From Desulfotomaculum sp. (GTDB taxonomy: Bacteria > Bacillota > Desulfotomaculia > Desulfotomaculales > Desulfohalotomaculaceae), in NCBI GenBank assembly GCA_021129815.1, contig JAJOKN010000022.1:1-12700 (forward strand): 12,700 bases of DNA, written 5' to 3'. Position 1 is the first letter of the stretch, and each line of letters starts with the position of its first letter. The position numbers and the translations under genes were made by a program. Below are positions 1 through 6,325 of the stretch, piece by piece. A model generated the notes under the pieces. The model had not been told where the DNA came from. It saw nothing but the letters and a program-made list of their open reading frames with translations, and made no database searches.

Positions 1-13
1 TCTAAGTTGGTTT

Positions 14-391
14 TTAATTCTCTTGAAAGGTTATATAAAACTTGTTTTTATCAGATATAAATTTTTTAAATTTTTTGTCACTACCTAAAAACTGAGAATA
101 TAAAAGATAAGCTATTCCTTTACCTTTTGTTTTCAACTTGTAAGATCTCTCTACTAGCAAATTATCTGAAACCCTTACCCTCACCTTGCTTTTGCCCTCA
201 TCATCTCCGCTGCCTCCAAATATCTGTGCTTCCCTTTTCTTCATTTCGTCAACAGAAAGGCAATTAAGGGCGCGCCACCAGAATCTCAAAACCCCTTTTA
301 TTGATGGAGCTCTCAATTCAGGAGAAAGGGTATCAGCGCCATAAACAAACATTGGTGTTATTATTTCACATTTAAATTTAACCTTTTCCAT
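14..391 (-). CDS. cmr1: Type III-B CRISPR RAMP protein Cmr1, N-terminal part; frame broken after 125 codons
   Basis: Cmr1 is a RAMP-superfamily subunit of the Cmr effector complex, which uses crRNA to bind and cut target RNA. The N-terminus has the family pattern: an opening beta strand with 'ITPMFVYGAD', then 'LRAPSIKGVLRFWWRAL' at residues 27-43, followed by 'IFGG' near residue 57. The ATG is fixed by an AGGAGG five bases upstream. Cmr1 proteins are normally about 300 residues or longer, so a TAA after 125 residues, in the middle of a beta strand ('FYITF'), means truncation or frameshift. Adding one T to the T-run just before the stop would continue the protein as 'TFSRELKTNL' to the window edge, which fits Cmr1 secondary structure. 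This is inference, because only about 13 bases remain. The rest of the Cmr operon would lie to the left, outside the window. Family assignment is firm; whether the gene is intact is not. Confidence 0.85.
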   Translation of the reverse strand: MEKVKFKCEIITPMFVYGADTLSPELRAPSIKGVLRFWWRALNCLSVDEMKKREAQIFGGSGDDEGKSKVRVRVSDNLLVERSYKLKTKGKGIAYLLYSQFLGSDKKFKKFISDKNKFYITFQEN

Positions 392-396
392 AGCTT

Positions 397-402
397 CCTC
401 CT
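397..402 (-). promoter_or_regulatory. Strong ribosome binding site of cmr1
   Basis: On the minus strand this reads AGGAGG and lies five bases before the ATG at 391. It fixes the cmr1 start. A 6-bp inverted repeat (405-410 pairing with 420-425, loop of nine) sits just upstream; it is too short to assign a role. Confidence 0.75.
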
Positions 403-494
403 GGTGCCTTTACCTGCTTAAGGCAAGCTTTACAAATAAGTTTTCCAACTGCACAACCTCACAGCATAAATAACTGCTGTAGAATAAAAGTATG

Positions 495-971
495 CTATAT
501 TTCCAATATTTCCGGATATATCTTGCCATCCTTTATTTCTATAATTCCATACGTCGCAGGTTTGCTGCCGCGCGGTCTTGTGGTGCTGCCGGGGTTAAAT
601 ATAAGCTTGTTTTCTATAAATTTTGACACAGCTATATGAGTGTGGCCATAGACTACTATGTCAATGTTTTTTTCTATTGCAAGCGATGCTAAATAATCAT
701 CTGATTCTTTAACGCCATATTTATGACCATGTGTAAGCCATATCTTTTTTCCTGCAATTTCTAGAAAAAGATCTTTAGGTTTAAATACTTCAAAATCACA
801 ATTACCTACTACTGCGTAAATATCCACTTCACTTATTTCTTTCTCCAGCGCAACGGCATCTTTATAGTGATCACCTGCATGAAGCAACACATCTATACTG
901 CCCATTTTGCTTATAGCAGCCTTTGCTATATTCAAGTTTCCATGTGTATCACTTATAATTCCAATGCGCAT
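495..971 (-). CDS. YfcE/MJ0936-type metallophosphoesterase
   Basis: This is a single-domain calcineurin-like phosphoesterase of about 158 residues, the usual size of the YfcE/MJ0936 (B. subtilis YsnB) family. These enzymes hydrolyse phosphodiesters with two bound metal ions; the physiological substrate is generally unknown. The metal-binding motifs are all visible: D8 and H10 in 'SDTHG', D34 in 'HAGDH', N57 in 'GNCD', H81 in 'LTHGH', and H110 and H112 in 'GHTH'. I prefer the ATG at 971 because GGTGA lies eight bases upstream and the protein then begins 'MRIGIISDTHG'; GTG codons at 986 and 983 would add five residues. It follows rdgB closely in the same direction, the same pairing as ysnA-ysnB in Bacillus, so it is probably cotranscribed with it. 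There is no signal peptide and no membrane segment, so it should be cytoplasmic. Confidence 0.9.
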   Translation of the reverse strand: MRIGIISDTHGNLNIAKAAISKMGSIDVLLHAGDHYKDAVALEKEISEVDIYAVVGNCDFEVFKPKDLFLEIAGKKIWLTHGHKYGVKESDDYLASLAIEKNIDIVVYGHTHIAVSKFIENKLIFNPGSTTRPRGSKPATYGIIEIKDGKIYPEILEI

Positions 972-1012
972 TTTAAATTTCACCACACTTTTTTATAAAT
1001 ACTACAACCTAA

Positions 1013-1606
1013 TTATCTTAAAATCTCTTTCAATATTTCAATAGCCTTCTTAATCGCCATGCTTCTGTGGCTTACTCTGTTTTTTTCATGCATGTCTAAC
1101 TCTGCAAATGTTTTTTTAAATTCTGGGTAATAAAACAACGGATCATATCCAAAGCCTTTTTCCCCTCTCGGCTTATCCAATATATACCCTTCACAAGTCC
1201 CTTCTGCTATGTGTATCTTTTGGTTTGGAGTGCAAATTGCTATCACACACTTAAATCTTGCAGTACGATCTTCCCATTTTACATCTTTCATCATTTCAAG
1301 CAGTTTTTTGTTGTTTGCATCATCGCTTTTATCATCACCAGCAAATCTAGCTGAATAAACACCGGGTTTCCCATCTAAATAGTCAACTTCCAATCCTGAA
1401 TCATCTGCTAATGTTAATAAACCTGTATACTTTGAAGCCTCCACTGCCTTTTTTACAGCATTTTGCTCAAAAGTAACCCCATCTTCTATCGTTTCTGGCA
1501 TGTCAGGATAATCATCTAAAGATAACGCTTCTACATTAATTCCAGATTCACTCAACAATTTTCCAATTTCTACCAACTTGCCTTTATTGCAAGTTGCTAT
1601 TAACAA
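1013..1606 (-). CDS. rdgB: XTP/dITP pyrophosphatase RdgB (HAM1 family)
   Basis: This cytoplasmic house-cleaning enzyme hydrolyses non-canonical purine nucleotides (XTP, dITP, ITP) to monophosphates and pyrophosphate, keeping them out of DNA and RNA. At 197 residues it has the family's usual length. Motifs in order: 'IATCNKGKLVEI' at the N-terminus for nucleotide binding, 'LADDSGLEVD' with catalytic acidic residues near residue 68, 'GVYSARFAG' near 82-90, 'GFGYDPLF' near 151-158, and 'SHRSMA' near 179-184. The start is unsure. TTG at 1606 places the protein correctly, but its nearest Shine-Dalgarno (AGGTGG) is 19 bases upstream; an in-frame ATT or ATA about 9-12 bases further upstream would be better spaced and would add three or four residues. 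The upstream gap (1607-1739) holds a 21-bp tandem repeat. The gene lies directly before the yfcE-like phosphoesterase. Confidence 0.93.
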   Translation of the reverse strand: MLIATCNKGKLVEIGKLLSESGINVEALSLDDYPDMPETIEDGVTFEQNAVKKAVEASKYTGLLTLADDSGLEVDYLDGKPGVYSARFAGDDKSDDANNKKLLEMMKDVKWEDRTARFKCVIAICTPNQKIHIAEGTCEGYILDKPRGEKGFGYDPLFYYPEFKKTFAELDMHEKNRVSHRSMAIKKAIEILKEILR

Positions 1607-1641
1607 TTTATTTATAATAAATACACCACCTACAATTTACC

Positions 1642-1683
1642 TTTTAATAAAAAACAATTTCATTTTAATAAAAAACAATTTCA
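1642..1683. repeat. Perfect tandem repeat, 2 x 21 bp, between hgdC-like gene and rdgB
   Basis: Two identical 21-base units, 1642-1662 and 1663-1683, lie head to tail. Each begins TTTTAAT, runs through six A's and ends CAATTTCA. They are in the AT-rich 133-bp gap upstream of rdgB (1607-1739). I see no hairpin or clear promoter there. The repeat probably arose by replication slippage; two adjacent units without spacers are not a CRISPR array. Confidence 0.85.
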
Positions 1684-1739
1684 TTTACTTCCTGATCAAC
1701 TTAAAATTTAAAAACTATAAATTCAATTAATCAAAAGTT

Positions 1740-2531
1740 CTATATATCTTTTAAGTATTCCTGCTTTGCTGAAACTGCACAACCAATCGCCCCAGCATAT
1801 TGTGGATTATCTGGTACAACCACCTTAACATTCAACTCGCGTTCTATTATTTTTTTTATCGCTTGATTGTGTGCAACCCCTCCTGTAAAAACAATTACAG
1901 GACTTAAAAGTTTTAACAAAAGCGGCTTTATTCTTCTAAAAATTGTATAATTTACACCAGCGGCAAGTTCAGCAATAGAATTTCCTTCTACTAACTTTCC
2001 AATCAGTTCCGTTTCACCAAAAATAGCACAAGTAGAAGAAAGCTCAACAGGATTTTCATAATAACAGCTAAGCTCTTCTAAGCTTATTCCCAACACAACT
2101 GCCATATTTTCCAAGTACCTGCCAGTGCTTGCAGCACACCTATCATTTGTCTCAAAATCAATAAGTGTTTTGTTCCTCACTTTAGCTACTTTGCTATCCT
2201 GTCCACCCAAATCCAAAAGCGTAAAATCAACTAGCCCTGTTAAAAAAACAGCACCATAAATATGCGCTTTTATCTCTGGAATGTTCTTTGATCCACTGAC
2301 TCTTTGCACATTTATAACCTGCCAACCATATCCTGTGCTCACTAAAAAATCAAACTCTTTTTTAAGTCCTAGCTTTTCAAATTCAACTTTGAGCTGTCCG
2401 TTGGTAAGCTTTCCATATTTTCGATAAAAAGATATTGTGTCGAATTTATGCAATTCCAGTTCCTCTTTTTCATTTAAAAGCGCAAGCTTTACACTGCGGC
2501 TGCCGAGATCTATGCCAGCATATACTGCCAC
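1740..2531 (-). CDS. 2-hydroxyacyl-CoA dehydratase activase (HgdC/BcrAD-BadFG ATPase family)
   Basis: This is a 263-residue ASKHA-fold ATPase, the length of the HgdC class. In characterised members a homodimer bridged by one [4Fe-4S] cluster uses ATP to push a single low-potential electron into the partner dehydratase. Visible features: N-terminal phosphate-binding loop 'AGIDLGSRSVK' (residues 5-15), second phosphate motif 'DLGGQDSK' (107-114), 'NDRCAASTGRYLE' with C132, 'SSTCAIFGETE' with C168, and an adenosine motif 'VFTGGVAHN' near residues 214-222. C132 and C168 match the two family cysteines that bind the bridging cluster. The GTG start is supported by GAGGTGA nine bases upstream, which overlaps the stop codon of the HgdB-like gene, so the two are translationally coupled and almost certainly partners. 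No second dehydratase subunit is nearby, so the substrate cannot be named. Confidence 0.88.
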   Translation of the reverse strand: MAVYAGIDLGSRSVKLALLNEKEELELHKFDTISFYRKYGKLTNGQLKVEFEKLGLKKEFDFLVSTGYGWQVINVQRVSGSKNIPEIKAHIYGAVFLTGLVDFTLLDLGGQDSKVAKVRNKTLIDFETNDRCAASTGRYLENMAVVLGISLEELSCYYENPVELSSTCAIFGETELIGKLVEGNSIAELAAGVNYTIFRRIKPLLLKLLSPVIVFTGGVAHNQAIKKIIERELNVKVVVPDNPQYAGAIGCAVSAKQEYLKDI

Positions 2532-2539
2532 TTAAGAAG

Positions 2540-3529
2540 TCACCTCAACATTTCTAAAAACGCATCTATCCGCATCTTTGTCCTAGCATCAAGCTTTCCT
2601 GGTCTATCGCCCTCCAGTGTGATAATAGGCAGTTCTATCTCCCTGCGTATTATCAAATCTTCAATCTGGCGATAACAAAAGCTCTGTACATAGTGAATAA
2701 TTCCATCTAATTTGCGAAGTTTTATTTGTTCTTTAATGTCCTTTAAGCGATAAAAGATACCATAAGGATAAGTATACAACCTGTATTGTTCCACTATGTC
2801 TTTTGTATCAAAAGGCATTGTGAATTGCCTTTGCACCTCATTATACACCACTCTTGCTCCGCGTGCCTCTAAGTATTGATATAAATCACAAAAAATTGGA
2901 GGTACTCCAATGTATCCCAATCGCAAGCTGTTTTTTAACTCCTGTTTTTTATCCACGTTCAAAATATATTCTTCAACTGTTTGCTTGAATTTTTCTGGGT
3001 TGCCGTTAAAATCGCTGCACGATACTTGATATAAGTGATTATCCCAGCCGCTTATGCAGTTTTCACGCCACGTAAGTTCATCCAGCTTCCACACAATTTC
3101 CCTAACCTCATCAAGCTGCGCTTTAACTTTTTTCACAGCTTCCCAAGTAGTGCCAAGTGCGCAGATCAGCTTATCCAGTTGCAACTTCAACAGGTCATAA
3201 TCTCTATCAAAAGAATAAGCAAATGGAATAACCCTTATGCCTTCCAATTCCAATGTTTCCATAAGCGCATGCGTATTGCTGCAGTCACCCTGAGTAACTA
3301 CAATCAAAGTGTCAATATCTCTTTGTTTTAACATCACAGCATAAATTCCCTTTATCCATGCACAGATGTTGCGCGGATATCCTCTTAACTCTGCTTCTTC
3401 TATAAGTTTTTGAGGTTCATCGCTTTTTATAAAGAGATTGTTCAAATCCACTGGAACCATATTAGCAGCATAAATAACTTCTATAGGGACTGTGGTAGTG
3501 ATGCCTACCTTTTTTTGCATTTCAATCAA
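2540..3529 (-). CDS. Orphan HgdB/BcrB-like 2-hydroxyacyl-CoA dehydratase family protein
   Basis: This is a single-subunit member of the family that includes HgdB (2-hydroxyglutaryl-CoA dehydratase), BcrB/BcrC (benzoyl-CoA reductase) and the double-cubane cluster proteins, all iron-sulfur enzymes fed electrons by an HgdC-type activase. Its 329 residues are shorter than the usual 370-430. Likely cluster cysteines are C56 in 'RNICAWIKG', C83 in 'QGDCSNT' and C285 in 'SFCYRQ'; further cysteines are C123, C158, C171 and C214. The C-terminus carries the family motif 'LEGDRPGKLDARTKMRIDAF'. TTG at 3529 overlaps the amidase stop; ATG at 3520 ('MQKKVGITTT') is the alternative and neither has a clear Shine-Dalgarno. 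The activase gene follows ten bases later, but no alpha subunit or CoA-transferase is present. The reaction is unknown. A reductase or double-cubane role is as plausible as a dehydratase role. Confidence 0.8.
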   Translation of the reverse strand: MIEMQKKVGITTTVPIEVIYAANMVPVDLNNLFIKSDEPQKLIEEAELRGYPRNICAWIKGIYAVMLKQRDIDTLIVVTQGDCSNTHALMETLELEGIRVIPFAYSFDRDYDLLKLQLDKLICALGTTWEAVKKVKAQLDEVREIVWKLDELTWRENCISGWDNHLYQVSCSDFNGNPEKFKQTVEEYILNVDKKQELKNSLRLGYIGVPPIFCDLYQYLEARGARVVYNEVQRQFTMPFDTKDIVEQYRLYTYPYGIFYRLKDIKEQIKLRKLDGIIHYVQSFCYRQIEDLIIRREIELPIITLEGDRPGKLDARTKMRIDAFLEMLR

Positions 3530-5355
3530 TCATTCTTGAAATATTTAAAGTAATTGTTGATTCCTCGCACAATTGCTTCCGCTGCTCTTTGTCTAAAAGA
3601 TGGTTGTGACAAAAGCATCGCCTCTTTCTGATTGCTCAAAAAAGCTACTTCTACTAGCACCGCTGGCATATTCGTCTCTCTGATCACAACAAAGTCTGCT
3701 TTTCTAACTCCTCTATCCTCCAGCTGCAGTTCATTTACCAGCTCTTTTTGAATCATCTCTGCTAATTTTATAGATCCATATAATGGCTCTCTTCTATGAA
3801 ATGTCATTATACCAGATATATTTGGATTCAAATGAGCATTTACATGAATGCTCACAAAAATATCTGCTCCAATCTCATTTGCCATCTCCGGCCTTTCATA
3901 CAGACCTACAAACACATCCCCATAACGGCTCATCTCAACTACAGCACCTTGCTGCCTCAAAATATCGTACATTCTATTGGATATATCCATAACTATATCT
4001 TTTTCTTTTATATTATAATGAACAGCACCCGGATCCCTTCCTCCATGACCGGGATCAATAAATACTGTCTTACCTCTAACCGGCCACTTAGAAGTGAGTC
4101 GAATTAAAAGCTTATTATCTTTTGAAGTAATATTATAATCAATAGGTTCTTTTAAATCCAATACTAACCTTGTGACCAATGGTTCTGAACTGAACTCAGC
4201 TAAACGATACCTTAAAACCAAATTTGAGTCAATATCTACAGAACCTTTTAAATCCCCCGGATTCACATCATTAAAATCAATTACTAGCCTCAAAGGATCT
4301 TGAAGCATAAAAACATTGTAATCCAATTCTACGCCTGCCATGATAGTAAGTATCACTTTTTCTTCATCAGTACTCACTGTAATATCTTTCAACTTATTAT
4401 TATAAACCTGCACGTCTTTACTATCTTCATAATTTAAAACAGCGTCTTCTTCTATAGATTTTTCCAACTCTTCATCGTTTTTATCATTTTTTTCATCTTT
4501 TTTCAATGTGCTATTTATATCCTCAAGTTTTCCATCAGATATCCAATCAACTTCATTTTCTAGTTTTTTATCAGTCTCTAATTCTCTGCTTATATCTTCA
4601 CCGCGACATGCCACAACAATCCTTTCATCTTTTCGTACAGTTACCACTTCAGCAAGCTCATTGAACACCCATCCTTCAATGTTTTCACGCAGCAAAAGCT
4701 TGTACCATTTATCTGTGCTGTCAAGCCATAAATACCTCTCCCCGCTGTTAACCTGTCCTATAACAGTATAATTTAACCCTGGCCCTTTGCGCACGTTAAC
4801 AAAATCTGCTGTTATCAATACATGCTTGTACAAATTTTCTTCTATTCTACCCACTCTTACAATCTTTTTCTCTTTATCCCAGCTAGCATTGTATCCAAAA
4901 GCTTCGGCTACAAAACGTGCAGGTAAAAAGGTACGTCCATCTCTAATAATCGGTGCAACATCTATACTTTTTACACCATGACGTGTGCTAAAAATCTCAT
5001 ATTTGCCAACTGTTAATATTACTACTTCACGTGTTCCAATATCACTCTTCTCAGCAAGCAGTACCAATGTTACCTGTTTGCTATTCTTGTCCCAGTAAAT
5101 ATCTTTATCCTTTACACCTAAAGAATTAGCCAAATATCGTACTGGAATGTAAGTGCGGTTATTTTGTATAAAAGGAGCAACGCCCATTCTAGTTTTATTT
5201 TCATTCCATGTGAAATACCTTTCACCAACAAAAAAACTCACTTCTATTGACCCAATACCTTCGGAAGGAAAATCCATTTCATCTGCAAAAGCAGCAACAT
5301 AGCAAATAAAAATACAAACAAACATTGTGAAAATAACAGAAAAATATCTATACAT
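3526..5355 (-). CDS. Multidomain N-acetylmuramoyl-L-alanine amidase (stalk, SH3b, AMIN, Amidase_3)
   Basis: This secreted zinc amidase should cleave the bond between N-acetylmuramic acid and L-alanine in peptidoglycan. From the ATG at 5355 the protein has 609 residues: a signal peptide (about 1-25, ending 'AAFA'), a two-unit copper-amine-oxidase N-like stalk domain (about 35-170, 'YIPVRYLA' and 'FLPARFVA'), a bacterial SH3 domain ('VNVRKGPGLNYTVIG', about 180-240), a very acidic linker (about 255-320), an AMIN domain (about 322-425) and Amidase_3 (about 430-605). Zinc and catalytic residues are H437 in 'DPGHGGRDPGA', E451 in 'KEKD', H504 in 'SIHVNA' and E569 in 'LVEVAFLSN'. The start at 5355 is chosen because AGGAAGG lies upstream and the signal peptide begins directly; an ATG at 5403 adds 16 residues but has no ribosome binding site. 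The 3' end overlaps the HgdB-like gene by four bases. Cell separation or turnover is likely; sporulation is possible. Confidence 0.92.
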   Translation of the reverse strand: MYRYFSVIFTMFVCIFICYVAAFADEMDFPSEGIGSIEVSFFVGERYFTWNENKTRMGVAPFIQNNRTYIPVRYLANSLGVKDKDIYWDKNSKQVTLVLLAEKSDIGTREVVILTVGKYEIFSTRHGVKSIDVAPIIRDGRTFLPARFVAEAFGYNASWDKEKKIVRVGRIEENLYKHVLITADFVNVRKGPGLNYTVIGQVNSGERYLWLDSTDKWYKLLLRENIEGWVFNELAEVVTVRKDERIVVACRGEDISRELETDKKLENEVDWISDGKLEDINSTLKKDEKNDKNDEELEKSIEEDAVLNYEDSKDVQVYNNKLKDITVSTDEEKVILTIMAGVELDYNVFMLQDPLRLVIDFNDVNPGDLKGSVDIDSNLVLRYRLAEFSSEPLVTRLVLDLKEPIDYNITSKDNKLLIRLTSKWPVRGKTVFIDPGHGGRDPGAVHYNIKEKDIVMDISNRMYDILRQQGAVVEMSRYGDVFVGLYERPEMANEIGADIFVSIHVNAHLNPNISGIMTFHRREPLYGSIKLAEMIQKELVNELQLEDRGVRKADFVVIRETNMPAVLVEVAFLSNQKEAMLLSQPSFRQRAAEAIVRGINNYFKYFKND

Positions 5356-5451
5356 AGTATCTTCCTTCCTAAGAGATAAAATTGATTTTATCTTATATTT
5401 CATGTAAAGTTATAGACGTAAAAATTACACACTTAGTTCCAAAAAGTTGTG

Positions 5452-5718
5452 TTAACTTACAAAAACAAATACTTTTCTAGCCAATCCTTCTACTTTTACT
5501 ACTTCAATTTTTTCTGCAACTAGTCCAAGTAAATCGCTTGCAAAATAAATAACTAACGGAATTTTTTCTTGTTTAAAATCTTCCAAAACTACCACATTGT
5601 CAAGCGATATATCAGAAGGCGTAATTGTTACTTGAGTCTCCTCTTGTTTAACCTTAGAGCAAGCATTTAAACAACAAATGGCTATTAATAAAAACAACAG
5701 AGTTAAAAACTTTTTCAA
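5452..5718 (-). pseudogene. Truncated GerM-type (GerMN domain) lipoprotein
   Basis: The 88-residue product starts with a lipoprotein signal: basic 'MKK', a hydrophobic core and lipobox 'LNAC' with C20. After a short linker comes 'IPLVIYFASD' (53-62) and 'LVAEKIEVVKVEGLARK' (66-82), which matches the opening of a GerMN domain (strand, '..LVPEER..', then helix). The match stops at K82, and six unrelated residues ('VFVFVS') precede the stop. GerM-type lipoproteins are normally about 180 residues or more, so over half is missing, and no continuation appears in the other frames before the amidase. B. subtilis GerM has a role in sporulation and germination. The start is TTG with only a weak, distant Shine-Dalgarno. 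In Bacillus gerM directly precedes rph, rdgB and ysnB; here rph is absent. The gene is probably non-functional. Confidence 0.65.
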
Positions 5719-5770
5719 TCAAACATCACTACCTTTCTAAATAATTTAAAAATTTACTGCTCGTATATTT

Positions 5771-5779
5771 TGATATAAT
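5771..5779 (+). promoter_or_regulatory. Candidate sigma-A extended -10 element (TGATATAAT)
   Basis: The plus strand reads TG-N-TATAAT with a perfect -10 hexamer. A weak -35 (TTTACT, 5753-5758) is 15 bases upstream, shorter than ideal, though extended -10 promoters depend less on the -35. It would fire towards the hemerythrin/CheX remnant. In AT-rich DNA such matches occur by chance. Confidence 0.35.
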
Positions 5780-5812
5780 GTTTATGCTTGTATAAGAAAA
5801 ATATGACATTTA

Positions 5813-5832
5813 TTAGTTAAAATTTTAACTAA
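5813..5832. promoter_or_regulatory. 20-bp perfect palindrome, possible operator
   Basis: TTAGTTAAAATTTTAACTAA is perfectly self-complementary over all 20 bases. It lies between the divergent gerM remnant and hemerythrin/CheX remnant and overlaps the TAAA -35 of the sigma-D-like promoter by three bases (5830-5832). A dimeric repressor site is one reading. It has no G+C-rich stem or T-tract, so it is not a typical terminator. Composition (only A/T plus two G/C pairs) makes chance palindromes more likely. Confidence 0.4.
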
Positions 5833-5857
5833 AGATTTTAGGTGTTAAACCCGATAA
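5830..5857 (+). promoter_or_regulatory. Sigma-D (sigma-28)-like motility promoter
   Basis: TAAA at 5830-5833 followed after 17 bases by CCGATAA at 5851-5857 resembles the flagellar sigma consensus (TAAA, about 16 bases, CCGATAA or CCGATAT). The -10 is a full match; the spacer is about one base longer than classical. Transcription would start near 5864 and reach the ribosome binding site (GGAG, 5887-5890) and ATG at 5897. A motility promoter fits the original genes, since bacteriohemerythrin and CheX both belong to chemotaxis-type regulons. Confidence 0.6.
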
Positions 5858-5896
5858 AACATTTTAGATAATTGTAAAAAATAAATGGAGTTCTTT

Positions 5897-6325
5897 ATGT
5901 AGAAAGAAAAGTACAAAATTGGCGTATCACTAATTGTTCAGCAACACGAAGAATTGTTTAAAAGAGTATCTGCATTTTTGCAAGAAGTTCAAAGCAAAGC
6001 TCCATGGAAGGAAAAAATTGAAAAAGTAAAAGAAACTCTAAATTTCATGCAGGAATATAAAGATGCAAATGTAATATTGGGAGTTACAGGTGATTTACAG
6101 GGAAGCGTCTTGTTTGCTTTCCCAAAAGAAATGGCTTTAGACATGGTCAAAATTATGTCTGGAATGAAATTAGATGAAATTGACAATTTTGTTTCATCTG
6201 CTTTAGGAGAAATCGCAAATATAATCGGAGGGAATGCTGTAACAAATTTGGCATCACAAAACTATAGCTGTGATATAGTCCCGCCTCAAGTAATCATAGG
6301 CAAATATAAATCACCTTCAGTATAA
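5897..6325 (+). pseudogene. Chimeric remnant: bacteriohemerythrin N-terminus fused in frame to CheX core
   Basis: GGAG at 5887-5890 sits six bases before an ATG at 5897 that is followed at once by TAG. Reading through, the frame gives 'KEKYKIGVSLIVQQHEEL' and on to 'FMQEY', the first half of a bacteriohemerythrin; the TAG is where that family usually has Trp (TGG). Only the first iron-ligand histidine (in 'QQH') is present, and the usual Asp of 'LIDxQH' is Val. Near 6056-6062 the frame switches to the CheX phosphatase core ('DANVILGVTGDLQGSVLFAFPKE', split here as 'DANVILGVTGD' and 'LQGSVLFAFPKE'), with the active-site E and N in 'LGEIANIIGGN'. CheX's first part and its final strands are missing. 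A TTG at 5954 could restart translation but has no Shine-Dalgarno. The 3' end overlaps the truncated quinate dehydrogenase gene. An in-frame deletion between two adjacent motility genes, then decay, is the simplest reading. Confidence 0.75.

Noticed and set aside
461..480. Inverted repeat ACAGCA-N8-TGCTGT after the yfcE-like gene, as a terminator
   Set aside because: The stem is only six pairs and no T-tract follows on the minus strand, so intrinsic termination is not supported.
1642..1683. CRISPR-like repeats, given the nearby cmr1
   Set aside because: Only two directly abutting units with no spacer and no palindromic repeat structure; this is a simple tandem duplication.
3035..3331. Plus-strand open frame of 98 codons inside the hgdB-like gene
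   Set aside because: It is antisense to a well-conserved protein, has no ribosome binding site that I can see, and its translation resembles no family. The same holds for other plus-strand frames opposite the amidase, fliY, cheC and rod genes.
5954..6325. An intact short CheX protein starting at TTG 5954
   Set aside because: The first 35 residues are hemerythrin, not CheX; the TTG has no Shine-Dalgarno, and the C-terminal strands of CheX are missing. A pseudogene explains it better.
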